15,568 bases of DNA, from contig JBIKKK010000035.1 of the NCBI GenBank assembly GCA_044360385.1, forward strand, positions 1 to 15,568. Direction: 5' to 3'. The notes below the pieces were generated by a model, which worked only from the letters and a program-made list of their open reading frames with translations, did not search any database and had not been told where the DNA came from. The position numbers were made by a program, and so were the translations under genes. Positions 13,430 to 15,568 of the stretch are shown here, in pieces. This stretch comes from Mxb001 sp044360385 (GTDB lineage: Bacteria > Actinomycetota > Actinomycetes > S36-B12). The stretch's first letter is position 1; every line of letters starts with the position of its first letter.

Positions 13430-15175
13430 GTGGGCCTGACGAGTAGCGTCCGGGTCGATCGCGGACCCAGCGACGGCGTCCGCATGCGCCGCGTCATGGT
13501 GCCTACGCGCGACGGTATCCGCCTCAACGCTGCCCTGTACATGCCGCGCTCGGGCCCCGGGCGAGTGCCGGTCTGCCTGGAGATCACTCCCTACGGGATC
13601 GACATGATGCATGACGTCGGCCAAGACCTCGCCCGACGTGGACTGGGCTACCTCGTGGTCGATGTGCGCGGTCGGGGGGACTCCGAGGGTGACTTCCGAC
13701 AGTTCGTCCACGACGCTCGCGATGGCGTCGATGTCATCGATTGGCTTGTCGAGCAGCCTTGGTGCGATGGCCGAGTTGTGCTCACGGGCGGCTCCTACAC
13801 CGGGCTCAACCAGTGGCTGATCATGGGAGAGGGCCATCCCGCCATCGTCGCTGCCATGCCTGGAGCGGCTGTTGCCGTCGGTATCGACTTCCCCCGCGGT
13901 GGTGTCGCGACGCTGCACAACGCCACGTGGGAAAGCCTCGTCTGGGGACACACGCTCAACGCGATGTCGGGCACGGACCGAGGCCTGTGGCTGCAGGAGA
14001 TCCGCGAGGTCCTGGACGGCGGCCTGGGCATCGAGGCGGTGGGCGAGGCCTTCGCACTCGGTCGTGACACCGACTGGTGGCGCTTCCTGCAGTCCCCGGG
14101 ACCGGAGTCGTTCGCGGACATGCTGCCGGCAGAGAAGGGGCTTCGCTCAGCGACCGTGCCCGTCCTCACGATCTCGGGCACGCATGACTTCTGCCTGCTG
14201 GGCACGATCTATCACTGGCAGCGCTACCTCGAGTTCGCAGACCCGTCGGCGATCGCGCGCAGCCACCTTGTCATCGGTCCGTGGGACCACGCGGGCACGG
14301 GCCGAGGCGCCGACTCCGTGGGTGACCTGAAGCTTGGCGAGGCAGCCCGGGTCGATCTGGTAGGCGTGCTCGGCGAGTGGTGCCGGCACATTCTCTTCGA
14401 CGAGCCCGCACCCTCCTTCCTCGAGGATCGATTCATCTACTACGTGGCCGGGGCAGAAGAGTGGTGCTCGGCCCCGAGCGTGGCGGCGGCCACGACCGGC
14501 CAACGGCCCATGGGCCTCGTGGCCACTTCGGGGCCACAGGACGTCTTCCATTCCGGCTGGCTGGCCGACGGCGAAGGCGGGGGACCGGACTATGCGATGA
14601 CCTTCGACCCGCAGGATCGGCGAGTCTTGGAGATCGAAGGGGCCATGCGCTCCGCCGAGGGCATGGGTGACCCGTCCTTTCCTTTGAACTTCCACAGCCT
14701 CCTGGGCGTGGCTCAGGGAGCGGACCCCACCGATCAGATCTTCTCCGTCACTGTCGATGGTGACGGTGTCACCTACCATTCCCGTCCCTTGGATGCCCCG
14801 CTCACCCTGGTCGGCGAGCCGTCCCTGCGGTTGATCGTCGTTCCCGATCAGCCGGAGACTGACCTGTGCGCCTTGCTGCACGAGGTGCGCACTGACGGGT
14901 CGGCGATCCTGCTGTCCACCGACCTCGTTCGGATGAGCCGATGCTCTGCTGGTGATGCTCCCATCCGTGTCGGAGAGGAAAACCTCCTTGAGCTGAACGG
15001 CTTCCGCTTCGTCTCACGCACACTTGCGCCTGGCTCGCGCCTGCGTCTGACCCTGCGTTCGGCGTGGTCGTCCATGACGTTCCCGTCCGTTGACTTCGCT
15101 CAGGTGCCCGTCACCCTGATCGTGCGGCACGGTCCCGATACCACCCTCACCTTGCCCCTAGGAGAGTCTCGCTAA
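13430..15175 (+). CDS. CocE/NonD-type alpha/beta hydrolase (X-Pro dipeptidyl-peptidase S15-like)
   Basis: The 581-residue protein matches the CocE family length. Its alpha/beta-hydrolase core carries the predicted triad Ser122 in GGSYTG, Asp253 in SGTHDF and His287 in GPWDHAG. ITPYG at 52-56 supplies the tyrosine that forms the oxyanion hole in cocaine esterase, and RGRGDSEG (80-87) is the usual block before the nucleophile. A helical cap region lies near 150-235, and the C-terminal third (from about 420, with a jelly-roll-like strand pattern and SRPLDAPLTLVGEP) is the usual X-Pro peptidase C-terminal domain. No signal peptide is seen, so it is cytoplasmic. The family cleaves esters, acyl groups or N-terminal X-Pro dipeptides; the substrate cannot be told here. 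Translation starts at GTG 13430 behind a strong AGGAGG. The stop overlaps the start of the next gene in TAATG, which suggests a shared pathway with the FAD oxidase. Confidence 0.92.
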   Translation: MGLTSSVRVDRGPSDGVRMRRVMVPTRDGIRLNAALYMPRSGPGRVPVCLEITPYGIDMMHDVGQDLARRGLGYLVVDVRGRGDSEGDFRQFVHDARDGVDVIDWLVEQPWCDGRVVLTGGSYTGLNQWLIMGEGHPAIVAAMPGAAVAVGIDFPRGGVATLHNATWESLVWGHTLNAMSGTDRGLWLQEIREVLDGGLGIEAVGEAFALGRDTDWWRFLQSPGPESFADMLPAEKGLRSATVPVLTISGTHDFCLLGTIYHWQRYLEFADPSAIARSHLVIGPWDHAGTGRGADSVGDLKLGEAARVDLVGVLGEWCRHILFDEPAPSFLEDRFIYYVAGAEEWCSAPSVAAATTGQRPMGLVATSGPQDVFHSGWLADGEGGGPDYAMTFDPQDRRVLEIEGAMRSAEGMGDPSFPLNFHSLLGVAQGADPTDQIFSVTVDGDGVTYHSRPLDAPLTLVGEPSLRLIVVPDQPETDLCALLHEVRTDGSAILLSTDLVRMSRCSAGDAPIRVGEENLLELNGFRFVSRTLAPGSRLRLTLRSAWSSMTFPSVDFAQVPVTLIVRHGPDTTLTLPLGESR

Positions 15176-15568
15176 TGCGCAGGCCCATACCCGCTGGCTT
15201 CATCGACGAACTCACGGCAGCGCTGCCTGGCCGAGTCACGGTCAATGCAACCGAGCTCGCACGCCACGGGCGCGACGAGTCCTCACTGCCTGAGGTCGCG
15301 CCCGATGCGGTCGTCATGGCCCGGTCCACCGATGAGGTCAGCACGCTGCTGCGCCTGTGCTCGGCCGCCGACGTGCCCGTTGTGCCCTTCGGCGTGGGGT
15401 CGTCACTGGAGGGTCATGTGCTTCCCGTGCACGGCGGCGTGAGCCTCGATCTGTCCGAGATGGACGCCATCCTCGACGTGCGCCCCGATGATCTGCTCGT
15501 CGTGGTGCAGGCCGGGGTCCGGCGCGTCCCGCTCAATGAGCGCCTGGCCCGCGACGGACTCTTCTTCT
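15175..15568 (+). CDS. FAD-linked oxidase, GlcD / D-lactate dehydrogenase type (3' end outside the window)
   Basis: The first 131 codons are visible from the ATG at 15175, which overlaps the hydrolase TAA by one base; AGGAGAG (15160-15166) lies eight bases upstream. The frame is open to the window edge. The segment shows the start of a PCMH-type FAD-binding domain: HGRDESSLPEVAPDAVVMAR, the pyrophosphate-binding PVVPFGVGSSLEGHVLPVHG, then GVSLDLSEMDAIL and VVVQAGVRRVPLNERL. This order is that of D-2-hydroxyacid dehydrogenases such as glycolate oxidase GlcD and D-lactate dehydrogenase LDHD, which oxidise 2-hydroxy acids to 2-oxo acids. The catalytic C-terminal domain is not in the window, so the substrate is open. 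Coupling to the hydrolase suggests it oxidises a hydroxy acid released from an ester. Confidence 0.88.
   Translation, partial: MRRPIPAGFIDELTAALPGRVTVNATELARHGRDESSLPEVAPDAVVMARSTDEVSTLLRLCSAADVPVVPFGVGSSLEGHVLPVHGGVSLDLSEMDAILDVRPDDLLVVVQAGVRRVPLNERLARDGLFF

Overview
The window is dense, high-GC DNA with short intergenic gaps, frequent GTG starts, 1-4 bp stop/start overlaps and several TANNNT -10 boxes placed exactly where a leaderless mRNA would need them. Together with the families present (a TIGR04338-type metallohydrolase next to a DUF2786 protein, a DrrAB-type ABC exporter, a MoxR/VWA pair), this points to a chromosomal segment of an Actinomycetota bacterium. I cannot name the genus. 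No tRNA, rRNA, CRISPR array, transposase or phage gene was seen.

Left part (1-6444): the 3' end of an amidase-signature enzyme converges on a three-gene minus-strand set, read right to left: MoxR/ChlI-like AAA+ ATPase (5120-3696), a 655-residue VWA protein (3695-1728) and an MFS transporter (1703-438). The ATPase and VWA protein abut with no spacer and very probably form one ATPase/MIDAS machine. A FIST-domain protein is divergent from them (5149-6444). The 19 bp between the ATG at 5120 and the first possible FIST ATG at 5140 is almost entirely a perfect palindrome that overlaps the ATPase -10 box.

Middle part (6445-12342): a clear leaderless promoter drives a zincin-like protein (TIGR04338 type) that is translationally coupled to a DUF2786 protein. 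The latter meets a cytochrome P450 tail to tail, both stop codons being written in one CTAG. Divergent from the P450 are a threonine ammonia-lyase (ilvA type, with an ACT-like C-terminus) and a DrrA/DrrB-like ABC exporter.

Right part (12343-15568): the gap between the exporter and the convergent greA gene is filled by a perfect 24-bp inverted repeat. Upstream of greA lies a 99-codon remnant of an acetyl-xylan esterase / cephalosporin-C deacetylase type gene, cut just before its active-site serine; greA starts 28 bp past its stop from its own leaderless promoter. After an AT-rich regulatory gap comes a CocE/NonD-type alpha/beta hydrolase whose stop overlaps the start of an FAD-linked oxidase (GlcD/D-lactate dehydrogenase type) that leaves the window. 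These two look like a small catabolic operon.

The most unusual elements are the long palindrome at 12347-12419, the palindrome-only divergent promoter at 5123-5139, the esterase remnant in front of greA, and the two poorly understood pairs: MoxR-VWA facing FIST, and zincin-DUF2786.
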